Below, one piece after another: positions 54,855 through 64,000 of a DNA stretch of 64,000 nt (positions are counted from its first letter, which is position 1; each line of letters opens with the position of its first letter). Under the pieces are notes generated by a model. It saw only the letters and a program-made list of their open reading frames with translations, made no database searches and had not been told where the DNA came from. Where the stretch lies: contig CM034394.1 in the NCBI GenBank assembly GCA_019925095.2, forward strand, positions 23,112,272-23,176,271. The letters run 5' to 3'. The stretch is from Dendrolimus kikuchii. Its lineage: Eukaryota > Arthropoda > Insecta > Lepidoptera > Lasiocampidae. A program made the position numbers and the translations under genes.

Positions 54855-55860
54855 ATATACTTATACATTATTAACAGGTTTACATACTTTATTTAATAAA
54901 GTTAAATAATATATAAATTCGAGAGTTAATATTTCTCCATGTTGGCACATAGTTATGTTACTTCTGTTGTCATAGGTTTTTTTAGTGCGCTTTATGAACT
55001 AATATTATAATGATAAATATGAACCAATTACCTCCTCTATCTAAATAATTTGTTTAAAGTATATAAATAATTTATATAAACAATAATAGTTTCATTGACT
55101 TTTCAACTGTTAAAACATCGATTTAAAAATTCTAGCTCAATTGAAACTACATTAGTATTCTTGTTCGAACACTGAGATTTCAATAGCAATTTCTATAAAA
55201 GACTGCCGTAACTTTATTGTTGGAGAACAGTTTGTGGCAATAAAAGTTAAAATTATATTGGACTCAAGTGTAACTTTATATTCAGTTCAATGCAACGAAT
55301 GTCCAATGGTTTAAATGTTCGAATAATATTAGAAAAGTAGTTTAGTTTTTAAACTTTGAGAATAAAACGAACCAGTTATGCTTTATTTTGTTTTCAATAT
55401 ACTAACTGCGATTCGCAGAAAGTTACGATTATATTAAAGTCAAAATTTGTTATTACATTTTTATACTCAAAATATTGATATTTTCATTGTTAACAATATG
55501 TGGGTGTGGTTTCTAACCTATGTGAAGAAAAGTGACTTAAATAAAAGAGACTTGTAAACGTTACTGTCTAAGGTTAAACACAACTATCTAAATCTGAGGG
55601 CAGCAGACAGACGTTGTTGGATTATCTCAGGATCTTATCCACGTAAGCTTTTAATCCGTATTATCCAGGAAGCCTTCTATTTTTCGGGATAAAACATCCC
55701 AAATTTACATCCTAGTCACAAGTATTCGAGTCGACAACATGAAAATAATCGATTCATAACATAAGCTGTTAAAGAAGAAAGAAAACTTACATTTAAATAG
55801 TAATTTTACATTTTCTAACAGATATCTTTGAAACGTACTTTTATCATTTAATTTTGTTTT
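54855..55860. other. No supported gene
   Basis: AT-rich, nothing identified. Confidence 0.5.
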
Positions 55861-55965
55861 ATTTTTTTATTGCCAAAAGGCGGCATATAGCCAGACAGCC
55901 CACCTGATGAAAAGTGGTCACCGGGTCCTATGGACGTTTGCAACACCAAGGGCGTTACTACGGCC
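55861..55965 (-). mobile_element. Family A relative, copy A17
   Basis: CAGACAGCCCACCTGATG, GGTCCTATGGACGTTTGC and AACACCAAGGGCG match the 3' half of family A, but AAAAGGCGGCATATAGC near the tail differs. It may be a sister subfamily. Confidence 0.45.
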
Positions 55966-56803
55966 CGAGTTGTTATTGTACGTGGAATAAACGTTCCAAA
56001 AAACCGTTGCGTAGTTGAGCGTGGTAGTTCAAGGAAATGAGTGTGAACATCGCAACAATCACAACTAGACTCGAAATCTTAAGAAAATATTACCTTTAAA
56101 CAGTTATTAAAAAGTGGATTCAAACTGAAATACAATTAGAAATCGCTTTAAAACCATTAAAACCTAGTTTTAACAATGTTTAATAGCCGTGAGTTCTTAA
56201 TTAAATAATAATTTTATAAGCGTACAATATTCATGTCTTACACTGTAAAAGTATGTGTTTACGCACAATGTGTGTACCGTAAGGAAAGCGTGACCGAAGC
56301 ACCTTAAACGTTCAACAGTTACTTCATAATGTTAATGTTATATAGCTATACACTATGTTTTCTGGTAGGTTCGTTAATTTTTTTTATACTATACATAAAG
56401 AGTACATCTAAAGAATTTATAATTTTAATCCCCTATATTACCCCCTTCAGATATGATATCCTGTTATGTATGTGCAATGCGCTGGTCATTAGGCTACGTT
56501 TTAAAAATGAACAAGTGCATTACAACCTCGAGTTTGATTCAGACGCGCCCGCTCTGTAGCTATCAGTTTCGACGATTTAACCACATATTCGGCATTTAAA
56601 AAAAAATGTTCAGTCTGGCTTCAGCTATTGGAGTTTTATCCAATTTTGAACCACTTCGACACACACATTTTAAAAAGGTTGAAACACCTTTGTTTATTTC
56701 TTATTTCTCTTTCCCCTTTTTTCAATCATTTGGCCTCGGTACAATATGTCTCTTTTTTACATAAAGGCATATATTATCAGTCACATGACAAATGATCTCA
56801 CCC
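55966..56803. other. No supported gene; CADPK-type LINE scrap at 56710-56765
   Basis: CATTTGGCCTCGGTACAATA and TGTCTC at 56727-56752 are a minimal match to the LINE fragment at 51826. The 76-codon ORF 56329-56559 is hydrophobic at its start but otherwise unrecognised. Confidence 0.4.
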
Positions 56804-56807
56804 GATT

Positions 56808-57121
56808 CACACTGTGATGACGTTCACGGTTCAATCTCGCTCCGGTCCCACTCCGTTGCCGGTCCGGTCAAATATTCTTAAACTAGAAAGAATTAAGAGA
56901 ATTCTCACTGTCGCATCACTCTAGTTTTGATTCGATATCGCGCCGGTACCGGTTCATCGAAAATATATTTGACTGAGCGAAATTAGAGCTGTCATGACTC
57001 AATCGACAGTGTGAATACACTTTTGTTTCTACTCTAGATCCAAACTAGTAGTGTAGTCACATCAGGTCTTAATCGGATCGACAGCGGAGCGAAATTGAAC
57101 CGTGAACGGCATCATAGTGTG
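56808..57121. mobile_element. TIR MITE, 314 bp, GATT target duplication
   Basis: Left end CACACTGTGATGACGTTCAC and right end GTGAACGGCATCATAGTGTG are inverted. The pairing continues through GGTTCAATCTCGCTCCG / CGGAGCGAAATTGAACC, giving ~37-bp terminal inverted repeats with three mismatches. GATT flanks both ends (56804-56807 and 57122-57125). The interior has no ORF. CAC termini and a 4-bp duplication would fit a CMC/Chapaev-like source, but this is inference. Confidence 0.75.
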
Positions 57122-57125
57122 GATT

Positions 57126-57676
57126 TACCTTTATATTTACTTAACTATACATGTCGATTAATCTTCCAGTTAAACATTATTTTTGTCCAATGTCTAAAAG
57201 ATAAATATTCGTATCCTTAGGGAAGAATAAGCTGCCCAAACAAATTTCCATCCCCTGTTATGGATTTATTAAGGATTCTGACATAAACTTAGTCAGTATT
57301 ATACTGACAATATTGTTAGCACAAATGCCAGATATATATTTGTATAAATAAATGAAATTGAAGTGTCTGTTTGTAACGTCAAACTAACAGCTTTTTACTA
57401 AATGCGTATGAAAGTATATACGGTACTAATATCAAAAAATCAGTTTTTAACATTTTTGTCTGTCTGTTTGTTCCGGATAATCTCTGAAGCGGCTGAATCG
57501 ATTTTGATGGAACTTCACTGGTAGATAGCTGATATTACAAAGAGTAACTTGGCTGCTTTTGTTTCAGAAAACAAATTGAATGGCCCACGCGAATGCCGCC
57601 GCCGTCGCCGCACCGGAAGGCAAATTAAATTAAATTAAATTCCCCGCGGACAAAGTCGCCGGTAACAGCTAGTTTA
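57126..57676 (+). mobile_element. Family E repeat, copy E9
   Basis: About 57350-57676: TGTCTGTTTGTTCCGG, ATCGATTTTGATGGAAC and a GCGGACAAAGTCGCCGG-type end followed by AACAGCTAGTTT. A GCCGCCGCCGTCGCCGC triplet run (57595-57611) and (AAATT)n lie within it. Confidence 0.55.
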
Positions 57677-58900
57677 TGAATAAAAATGTAGGCACCCACT
57701 TTCTAACTTGTAAGCAATATGTCCAATAATGTACTCTTATACGGGTGTTAAAGACCAATAATAGCTCAGTATCAATGGATCTAATAATCAAAGCACTAGA
57801 ATATTGTATTTATTCTGTTTGAGGGCAATGACTTGATTAATAGAAAAGTTATTTGATCAACATCGAAAAGATTTGACTAGTTTCTGCATAATGATAGGTG
57901 TAAACTGGACATATAACTAAGTTGTATACAAACCACGTTATTCTGGTATTTAGCAACTAAAAAATCCTTATGACATGTATATATGTATGTATATAAATTC
58001 AATAAGTTCAGTTAGTCCGTCATCAGCCAATCGGCCGTAGACTCTTCAGGTTTACACACCAAGTATCTTAATCTTCTGTTCTCCCCGTCTAGCCTGCAAT
58101 AACAGCCTAATGTAATTAAGACACCCATTCACCGAACCGAAAGCCTTTGACATTAGTTTAGAATAAGACATGGCCTTTATTCCAGAACTAGTCTGTTTCT
58201 TTGGACATCAGTTCTGTGATAATAATAACCTGTTCACTGCACTGGTTTCATTTGCATGCCCATTTTTTTTTATTAAATTAGAGTATAAAATATTTAAATC
58301 ATATTTTAATTTACTAAACGTGTTATTCATGGTTTTACGATGTAGGTCCGTGATGTTTTAGTCTTCTATATAGAGCTATTTAGCTCTATGTAAAGCTCAA
58401 TATATAGAGCATTCTTGGCCGGTTTTTTGAGTGATCAAAAGCCTGAAGGGTTAAAATAGACAGTTTCTCAGATCTGTATTACGAATATCACAAGTATCGA
58501 AATGTGTGTTTGTAGTAGAACTTCACGCTTTCTTACATGTTCCAATATATCTAGACACGTGTAAATTTCACTAACAGATTCTCTAAAAGCAGCCGATTTA
58601 GACCCCTTGGCGCAATTGAAAGAAGGATCAGTATAGCATTTCAACTTCTTAACCTTACATTTCTTCGTTAGGTTTGATCGATAATAAAATTACATTATAT
58701 ATTATTAAAATAGACGTGTTTGGTAAATTTGATGAGGCCAACGTTTGGTAAGTAATATATATCTAATCCCTATTAGTACAGTAATCTAGTTTAGGGTTCA
58801 TACCTTTGTTATATTTTGTACTTCTACTACAGCCAAAAGTTGTCAAAGTCGACTACAAGTTACCGGTTCAATCCTACTCCAAACTGATACTTTATTAAAA
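57677..58900. other. No supported gene
   Basis: AT-rich. A small palindromic cluster of AGAGC/GCTCT motifs occurs at 58361-58410. Confidence 0.5.
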
Positions 58901-58909
58901 TAATAATGT

Positions 58910-59600
58910 ATATCTTTGTACACCACGGGCCATAAAAATGGCCCAGACATTTGGAGGGCTTGCGTGGAGCCATGGGAAGGCCAACACGTGACACTGACCG
59001 GCGATTATCCCTGTCTACACCATATAGTAGTGCACCCAAACACAAGCCCCGGCCAGTATAGGACTATTGTGGGAAATGAAGACAAAAAGTACCGGGCTAT
59101 TGGGGTGAACGGCTAGTGGTACTAGGGGTCTGGGAATATGGGGACTATGGCGTCTGCCCGTCGCAATGTTCGGGGAACATGGAAAAATGGGCAGACTGTG
59201 ATTCGCCACTCCCTGCATGGGCCCCAAAAAATGCCATATAAGGCAGGGGTAACATGGGTGTGAGTGACTAAGAGGTGTAGAGAGGTGGGCTGCAGGTTCA
59301 CCGAAGCTACTTCTGACGTGATGCCATTTATCACTTCCACCCCTGGAGCTTAAGTCTTAGCTCTGGCGATCTCCACTCCGTGCCGGCTGCCTAAGGCAAA
59401 CACGGAGGTGGGGGCCTTGCCTTGGCCCCCGGAATCACGTACGAGGTGTCGCTACTCACCTAAGGCATCGCCATAAAGCCGGGAAGCCGTTACTAAAATG
59501 ACTATTATTAAGAAGTGCTACGGGGAATCTCTTTAATGTCGCTCTACGAAGGAAGGGCCCTGACGGACGTAACTTGCTAGACCCATAAATATTAATCAAA
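58910..59600. other. GC-rich block with strong paired RNA-like structure
   Basis: A 690-bp block clearly richer in G+C than the rest. Small ORFs on both strands (58916-59116 plus; 59015-59340 and 59456-59668 minus) show no family motif. At 59374-59430, CACTCCGTG pairs with CACGGAGGTG (with a bulge), TGCC/GGCA lies inside, and a second hairpin GGGGGCC-TTGCCTT-GGCCCCC follows directly. The loop TTGCCTT (59417-59423) is a perfect complement of AAGGCAA (59393-59399) in the first. It could be the 5' region of an unrecognised retroelement or a structured RNA. Confidence 0.4.
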
Positions 59601-60159
59601 TACCCATAATGTCGTGTATGGTCGCGAGCCATCACAATTGACTGAGATTTTTTATTTATTCTTTGCACATATAAGGTCTTTGGTGTAATGCTTTATACTT
59701 TTGAAGGTTTTTTTTTTCAATAAAAAAGATGTCCACATGATTCTTTTTCTCTCAAATAATGGGATAGTTTCCGAGGGAAAGAATTAGAAGAGTATGCAAA
59801 CGAAATTAAACAAAATACACCTTCGACAAAGAAAATGAATATATGATACATTATTTAACAGGCAAAACTTGCGGGTCTTTGATTTACAAATGTAAATATT
59901 ATGCGTGCGAAACTGACGAAAATAATTTATTTTTATTTTTGTAACTCTAGTACATAACTAGAGTTTTCCCCGCGGCTACGGCTACGGCTTAGTAGTTCTA
60001 TGTTACTTACATAAAAACTTAATTTACTTTTTCTAGTTAAGTTCACTATAATAACAAAGAAACTAAATCCATTTACACATCTGCATCAGTCGAAGGCAAC
60101 CTGATTTGAAGTAATGTAATAAATGAAATGTTATTTATGACAACTTAGGTATTTGTTAG
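59601..60159. other. No supported gene
   Basis: AT-rich, nothing identified. Confidence 0.5.
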
Positions 60160-60515
60160 TGAATTGAAAAAAAACGCGATTGCAGCGCTATCTATTTTGC
60201 TAATCCGTTTATTTTAATGAAGCCACGTTCTTTAACGGGATAAACTGTCTCATAAATGTTAACTCGGGTTATAAGCCGGCGCTATGTCGAGTTTCATTCA
60301 TATACGTTCAATGGTTACCAAAAACAGATGCAATGGCAGCGCCATTTTTTTCGTTATTTTCGTCTATCCCACGGAAACGACATCATTTATCGGGATAAAA
60401 GTATTCTAAATTACGCCCCGGGATATAAGCTAGCTGTGTCGAGTTTCATTTAAATCCGTTCAGTAGTTTTCACGTGATGCTCTCACAGACAGACAGACAA
60501 AAAATCTAAAAAATA
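60160..60515 (+). mobile_element. Old retroelement tail (family E-like)
   Basis: ATTGCAGCGCTATCTA, GCAGCGCCATTTTTTTCG, TCGTCTATCCCACGG, ATTTATCGGGATAAAAG, TTTCACGTGATGC and CAGACAGACAGACAAAAA follow in the order usual for insect retroelement 3' regions. A less preserved relative is at 19430-19875. Confidence 0.5.
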
Positions 60516-62460
60516 TATTTTCGGAATCTGCTGGTCCGAATTAGCCTCCCTGATTTTTTTCACATTCTTAAATGCATTGTACGAACTCGAACCATTTACG
60601 GATTTATTATTATATATATAGATTTCTCTGTATATTAAAAATAAGCTTTTTAAAAAGAGTTTTAAATACAAACTTCTGAGATCTTGGATATCATGTATCA
60701 GCAGAGTGCTAGCCAAGACAAGTAAAACGAGCCCAGACACGACGGGTCTATCTTGATTAGTACAGGAGTTCCTATGGCCACCTTCCGACTCCATCATCAG
60801 ATCAGCTCCATGGTACCATATTTTTGCATTGTCACGCGATATACATATGCATGCAAAATTTCAGCTCAAGCGGAAACCAGTAAGTTGGTCAAATTTAACA
60901 TGCAAGATTCCACCCGAACTTACATACATACATACATAACAGCTTGTAAAATCAGATAAAAAAAAAACAAAAGAACATCTATGTTCTAAATTCAAACCTT
61001 TAGTTTATTTGGTGGCCAGTACTATGTCGCACCAACTAAATAAAAACTATTTGTTGGAGATTTCAACAGCTAGATCACAGAATTCTAAACAATACCCATG
61101 TATTATTCGATCTAAATACCTCGGAAAACATCGAAAAACACATTGTCAGTAGGGATCTGCGAATGCTTGAATAAAAAGCTTTCAATTTGTCCCAATCCTA
61201 ACGTTGGTGGACATTTTGTGCCTATATCGGTACATTTGTATGGGGACATACTATGCCTATCTCTTTGAAAATAGTGCTTATAAGTTGTTAGCAAATTAAA
61301 ATTATCGATGAATTCAAATTTTATTTATTTTAATTTACAGCATAAAATTACTTACCCATAATAATTATTTTTATCAACGATTTACATGTGTATCTAGGCC
61401 AAGTGAGACATACTTAGGAGAACAGTTTTATCAATAATTAAGAAATACGTCAAACAAAAGTAAAATCTATATTTCATATAAATCTTGTTATAGCCGAGAT
61501 ATTTTTAACACTGACGTATCCATAGACATGCTTGGAATAATCTCTCTCCGTTACATATCATTGTTTAAATATTAATTTTGTCTCTTAGCTTCTTTATTAA
61601 AATCATTAAATTGACACATTTATTGTTTATACATTATTTGCTCCGCTGTAGTGCTTGTAATGACAAACAAACAGGGCTGTTGGCGTAATTTGAAATTAAG
61701 TTACTAATAAGTTTACTGCTTAAATACGTATTGTAAAGCAACACTCCGTCTTAAGTCAAATTGAAATATAAAATCGATAAACATGAATTAATTATACGCA
61801 GTTCTGTAGGTGCTATTTACATTCATAATAAATTATAAATACTGTGACTCGTTTGAACACAAATTTACAGTTAAGTGATGTTTTAAACTCTTCTTTTTCT
61901 TCGCCATGTATCAGTCAACTCAGACATAGGTAAGTTGTCAGACCACAATTTTTTATTTTATCCTGCATACACATGACAGTCATAATCTATATAGTGCTCC
62001 CAACTCAGCGTACATTAATATAATAGGAGATCCCAACTTGTACGTGAAATGAAGAGTTGCACTGTGTTCCCTCCTGGGTTGACTGACAATCTATGAAAAA
62101 ACATCAAAAACATTTGGATATATCACATTAATCTAAGATAATCATATATTGTATGCTCGGGCTCCATCTGGGATAATGTTATAGTTATTAATTATGTATT
62201 AAATGTATCTTATTTAGAGCGTTAAACATAACGCCGATAATAAGCAACTTTTTTAAGAACTGGCCGCCCTAATTCCTATGAAATTTCAACATGGCGGCTG
62301 TAATTCCGTGTTTTGTTATTTTGCAGATAAGTCGTTAAAAGGTCTTTCTATGACTTCATAAAACTTTTGTTACTGTATAGTTACGATGATGAAATAAATA
62401 TACTATTTTGATACAATCGATGTCATGAAACTATCGACAACACCACACCACTAATCACGA
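60516..62460. other. No supported gene; isolated (TACA)n at 60921-60938
   Basis: AT-rich DNA. TTACATACATACATACATAA resembles a family B tail but is followed by CAGCTTG rather than CTTCACG, so no LINE body is present. Confidence 0.5.
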
Positions 62461-62464
62461 CCCT

Positions 62465-62600
62465 TGTAAAAAGCTCAAGTGCCGTTTGGTGGGCCGCAAC
62501 CCGCTGGCGTGACGGAACGGAAGCGGTCCGTGTGTGCCGGACTTCCGGACCGTTCGTCCGGAACGTTACGCGCATTCCGATAGCGCTTACGCTTTTTTGT
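62465..62600. other. CpG/GC-rich island with TCCGGA repeats
   Basis: A sharp ~135-bp GC island: GGTGGGCCGCAACCCGC, then GGAACGGAAGCGGTCCG and CCGGACTTCCGGACCG, TTCGTCCGGAACG. Several TCCGGA/GTCCGG motifs are inverted on each other. No ORF is visible; it could be a regulatory CpG patch. Confidence 0.4.
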
Positions 62601-62919
62601 AAACATTCCCGCGTATCATTATAGGGGACTTAAATTTTATTATTTTTGTTTCAATTATATTTCTGATAAGCGCTCTTTGGGGGTTAACGATTTCCTGTAA
62701 GCTAGTTATATAACCCGATTGTGTTGAAATAAAACAGACGTATTTTATATATTTTGATAATAAATTAACGCTTTTGTTTATTAAAATAATGATGTAGGTT
62801 ATGTGGTTATTAAATACTTTATAACACGGTATCATTTCTATACATATCATTGAAAGAGACAAAAAGTACAATATTAAAATTAGTGTGTAAACCTATTACA
62901 AACAAACACAGCTTACATT
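62601..62919. other. No supported gene
   Basis: AT-rich, nothing identified. Confidence 0.5.
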
Positions 62920-63244
62920 GAAGATAATAAACATACATACATACATACATAACTTCACGCCAGTTCCCTTGCGGGGTAGGCACGAACAACAGAGTGCCAT
63001 TTAGGCTTATTCTTACACACCTCACTTGCCTCTATGACATTCATAACTCTTGTCATGCAAGCTCGTCTGTTCTTAAGGCTCCTGACATCACCTTCTGACA
63101 TGACATCAGTACACGATCAATTTGATCATGGAAGGTGTGTCGTGGCCTTCCACGACTTCTGCATCCATCCACTTTTGCATTGTATATCTGTTTAGTCATT
63201 CTTTCATCATGCATTCATTCTTTCATCATCATGAAGATAATAAA
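62920..63244 (-). mobile_element. Family B LINE, copy B11, 12-bp target duplication
   Basis: Body about 62931-63232, flanked by GAAGATAATAAA (62920-62931 and 63233-63244). It has a small local insertion (CTGACATGACATCAG for CTGCTAG) and a microduplication of CATTCTTTCATCAT at its truncated end. Confidence 0.82.
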
Positions 63245-64000
63245 GACAATCAAATATAATATGTTTTTGATACTAGTAATAATTAATTAGTAATTGTAAT
63301 GAATTTTAAACTTAATTCATTATCTATATTAATATTTCTCTATTTGTTCTGTAAGTTAAGTGAAAGCTTTTGTTAGAGTCATTTGTTTTCGGTAAAAGCT
63401 GAAACTAGTCATCAGGACTGCGCCATCTCTTATCGCAACATAATGCTGAGTTCTAGCATCATTGCCGTGTAGGTGATGTACGTTTTTTTTAATATAATTA
63501 TGTATTCAAGCATTACATGTACAATGTATTATTATTTTCTAGTATTTTATTTTCTGTTTGTACATATATTTGCAACAGTAAATACTGTATTTAGACAAAT
63601 AGAAACTAATAGAAAATTGTAATAGTATATAAGCCTAAAATGTATATAGTAATAAGTAACATTGTAAAACCTTGTTTTTGAAAATTAAAGTACCCAAAAG
63701 AAAAAAGACAAAAAATCACAAAAAAAAAAGAAAAGAAAGAATAAAAATAAAAATATATATACACACCCCAAAAAAGACAATAAGCCCGGATAATCTCGTT
63801 CGTCCGGAGAGAGGAAAAAAAAACAAAAAAAAACAGTAAATACTTTTCTTTCTTTCATTCCTTGTTCATACTTAGGACGTCATAAGTATGTGCGCTCGCA
63901 CAAAATCTGTGGGGCTGCGTAGTTTTGTAAGGAGATAAAAAGTATTTCAGCCCTCCGCTCCCGTATTCAGTAAACTTTAAAATTTTAAGTAATGCAATGA
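63245..64000. other. No supported gene; A-rich low complexity at 63670-63840
   Basis: Runs of A with interspersed G/C dominate 63670-63840. The remainder has no recognisable feature. Confidence 0.5.

Noticed and set aside
59410..59430. Rho-independent terminator
   Set aside because: A strong GC hairpin but no following U-run and a eukaryotic setting.
59374..59430. HDV-like self-cleaving ribozyme
   Set aside because: The paired segments do not map onto the required nested double pseudoknot by hand; left as an unclassified structure.

Overview
This window looks like repeat-rich nuclear DNA from an insect, most likely a moth or butterfly. It is AT-rich, has no operon structure, and is packed with eukaryotic retrotransposon debris: LINE 3' ends with (TATG)n tails, tRNA-derived SINEs carrying a pol III B box, LTRs, MITEs and microsatellites. 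The lepidopteran call is inference from repeat types that resemble known lepidopteran ones; no host gene marker is visible. I could not support any complete host protein-coding gene, tRNA gene, rRNA gene or CRISPR array. The window is probably intergenic or intronic.

Two elements are close to intact. (1) 28984-30802 is a compact 1,819-bp LTR retrotransposon. It has two LTRs of 137 bp that read as identical, TGTAGGAT/ATCCTACA termini, a 4-bp TACA target duplication, an 18-nt primer-binding site of the tRNA-Pro type, a 292-codon Gag with a Ty3/Gypsy-like capsid pattern, and a short overlapping second ORF. It has no protease, reverse transcriptase, RNase H or integrase. It is a gag-only, non-autonomous element and is the strongest candidate for something undescribed. 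(2) About 33980-39340 is a nearly full-length non-LTR retrotransposon of CR1/Jockey type, with ORF1 (PHD-like finger, coiled coil, RRM-like region) and ORF2 (apurinic-type endonuclease plus reverse transcriptase), followed by a (CA)n tract in its 3' UTR.

The rest is layered decay. Family B, a (TATG)n-tailed LINE, has eleven 5'-truncated copies (331, 3726, 8481, 15543, 16690, 18061, 30803, 42065, 49557, 54480, 62931). Several keep 11-13-bp target duplications and one is flanked by an 86-bp duplication. Family A, a poly(A)-ended SINE-like repeat of about 305 bp, has about seventeen whole or partial copies. Families C and D are tRNA-derived SINEs. Family E covers 'CTAGCTG' and 'GACGAAGTCGCGGGC' repeats, F is a 'GAAACGTCGG' repeat, and G is a foldback family. 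Other items are a 502-bp solo LTR (9178-9679) with a diverged relative (32765-33250), two MITEs with visible termini (53068-53299 and 56808-57121), a 48-bp minisatellite that stays open in frame (6008-6630), a pentanucleotide satellite (18967-19331) and several CpG/GC-rich islands of unknown nature.

Region by region: 1-9100, LINE/SINE fragments and the minisatellite. 9178-13230, solo LTR and composite repeats. 13230-28100, mostly AT-rich DNA with scattered repeats and a pentamer satellite. 28100-31620, the nested gag-only element inside a LINE tail. 31890-33250, SINEs and an LTR relic. 33980-39340, the LINE. 39490-51150, dense SINE/LINE/foldback material. 51800-57700, MITEs in AT-rich DNA. 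58900-59600, a GC-rich structured block. 59600-64000, mostly unannotated AT-rich sequence with one LINE copy.
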